The translations under genes and the position numbers were made by a program. Shown one piece after another: positions 17,437 to 18,222 of a DNA stretch of 18,222 bases; the first letter of the stretch is position 1, and each line of letters opens with the position of its first letter. Source of the stretch: Brachionus rotundiformis (lineage: Eukaryota; Rotifera; Eurotatoria; Ploima; Brachionidae); contig JAESIW010000122.1 of the NCBI GenBank assembly GCA_016802295.1, positions 838,881-857,102 of the forward strand, read 5' to 3'. Below the pieces are notes generated by a model, which saw only the letters and a program-made list of their open reading frames with translations, ran no database searches and was not told the DNA's origin.

Positions 17437-18222
17437 TTTTATTTTTGAGTTAAATTTATGAAAATGTTTATGAAAATGTTGATATTTAGCTTGTATTTTC
17501 TTTCGTAGTTGCTTCTAGCACCAGCTCTTGTTTTTGTTTTATTTATTTTGAAGCACCATTTTTTGCAAAAATCTACGATTTTCTCTTTTGCAGATGCTGA
17601 AATTTCTCTTTTAGAAGTTCTTGGAATCCAAATGCAAGGATCATCCGCAAACTGTGCAATTTTTACTTCCTTTGGCAGACTTTAGGCAATATCACTAAAG
17701 AAAAGAAAGAACAGCGTCGATGAGAGACAACTATCTTGGGGGATCCCACAAGTTATTGACTTATCAGATGATAAGGCTTGATTGAAAAACTTGGAATGAT
17801 CGGTCATTTATGAAGTTTCTGATCCAGTTTAACAATAAGTTGTAGATATTTAGGTCTTTTAATTTGGCTTTCTTTCCCCGATTGGATGTCTTATCGAAGG
17901 CCTTTTCAAGGTCGAAAAAAATAGCTCTGGTTAATTCATTTCGATTGAATCCGGACTAATTTGGCGAAAGAATCTTTTCAATTTCTGTCCAAGTTTGTAA
18001 TTTACCAATTACTTTTTCGAGCCATTTCACTAGGCAGTTTATTAAATTGATGTTAAATTGTCAAGTGACATTCTTTTTCAATATCATGACAATGTTTGAT
18101 ATTTTCAACATTGATGGTATGTATCCGAGTCTGAGAGAAACATTGAAAATTGCGTGGATCGTGCTTAATGTGTTAAAGGGTAGATTTTTAAGAACTTTAT
18201 TAGAGATGGCAGGTGATGCTTC
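17437..18222 (-). mobile_element. Non-LTR retrotransposon (Jockey/CR1-like) reverse-transcriptase fragment, decayed
   Basis: On the minus strand, from the right edge inward, conserved blocks of a LINE reverse transcriptase appear in order: S-P-A-I-S-N-K-V-L-K-N-L-P, L-R-L-G-Y-I-P-S, F-F-D-L-E-K-A-F-D-K, W-I-R-N-F, G-I-P-Q-D-S-C-L-S, F-A-D-D (17640-17651) and W-C-F-K-I-N-K-T-K. The F-A-D-D catalytic pair and the GIPQ block identify the family. At least four stops and one frameshift, near 17760, break it. The 5' part lies outside the window. The 3' end is unclear; similarity fades by about 17500. Confidence 0.85.

Noticed and set aside
1..18222. CRISPR arrays, bacterial operons, ribosome binding sites
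   Set aside because: No regularly spaced repeats were seen, and introns, tRNA type and retroelements show a eukaryotic genome.

Overview
The window looks like nuclear DNA of a small, AT-rich invertebrate. The evidence is GT-AG introns of about 46-54 nt that repeatedly restore open frames, a eukaryotic tRNA-Gly without encoded CCA, animal-type gene families (an alpha-1,4-galactosyltransferase-like enzyme and a kinesin-like protein), a Ty3/Gypsy LTR retrotransposon and a Jockey/CR1-like LINE. A monogonont rotifer of the Brachionus type would fit the base composition and intron size, but that is a guess.

Layout. (1) 1-1564 plus 7318-7362 is the decayed 3' part of a coding unit that joins a transposase-like segment, a Ulp1/C48 (SUMO-protease-like) domain and a terminal RING-H2 finger. 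It carries a poly-A frameshift, an in-frame stop and Ser at the catalytic Cys position. (2) 1565-7317 is a nearly complete Ty3/Gypsy element on the minus strand, inserted in the RING-coding sequence. It has 4-bp AAAT target-site duplications, near-identical LTRs, a tRNA-Phe-like primer-binding site, a polypurine tract and one gag-pol frame broken by a single TAG near the integrase C-terminus. The gag ATG lies inside the 5' LTR, so LTR end and PBS are translated. (3) 7809-10201, plus strand, is a 12-exon coiled-coil gene whose exons join in frame to 608 codons, interrupted by two TAA codons. It contains a recent internal duplication and ends in a GxRGxxYYxTxxGNRxYV-like motif. (4) 11645-12648, plus strand, is an alpha-1,4-galactosyltransferase-like type II membrane enzyme split by a one-base shift at an A6 run. 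(5) 12752-13609 is a patchwork: a broken copy of the 3' part of the neighbouring kinesin gene and two short exon-like open frames. (6) 14180-15568, minus strand, is an intact three-exon, 430-residue kinesin-like gene whose nucleotide-binding motifs are degenerate. (7) 15781-15851, minus strand, is tRNA-Gly(GCC). (8) 15852-17436 is AT-rich non-coding DNA with one GC-richer island. (9) 17437-18222, minus strand, is a dead LINE reverse-transcriptase fragment running off the right edge.

The genes do not form a pathway. The window reads as host genes embedded in mobile-element debris, with one element nested in another. The most interesting points are the retrotransposon's LTR-embedded start codon and translated PBS, the Ulp1-RING remnant it split, the apparently nucleotide-binding-deficient kinesin, and the coiled-coil gene with its terminal motif. 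All family assignments come from reading motifs in the translation; no database search was run.
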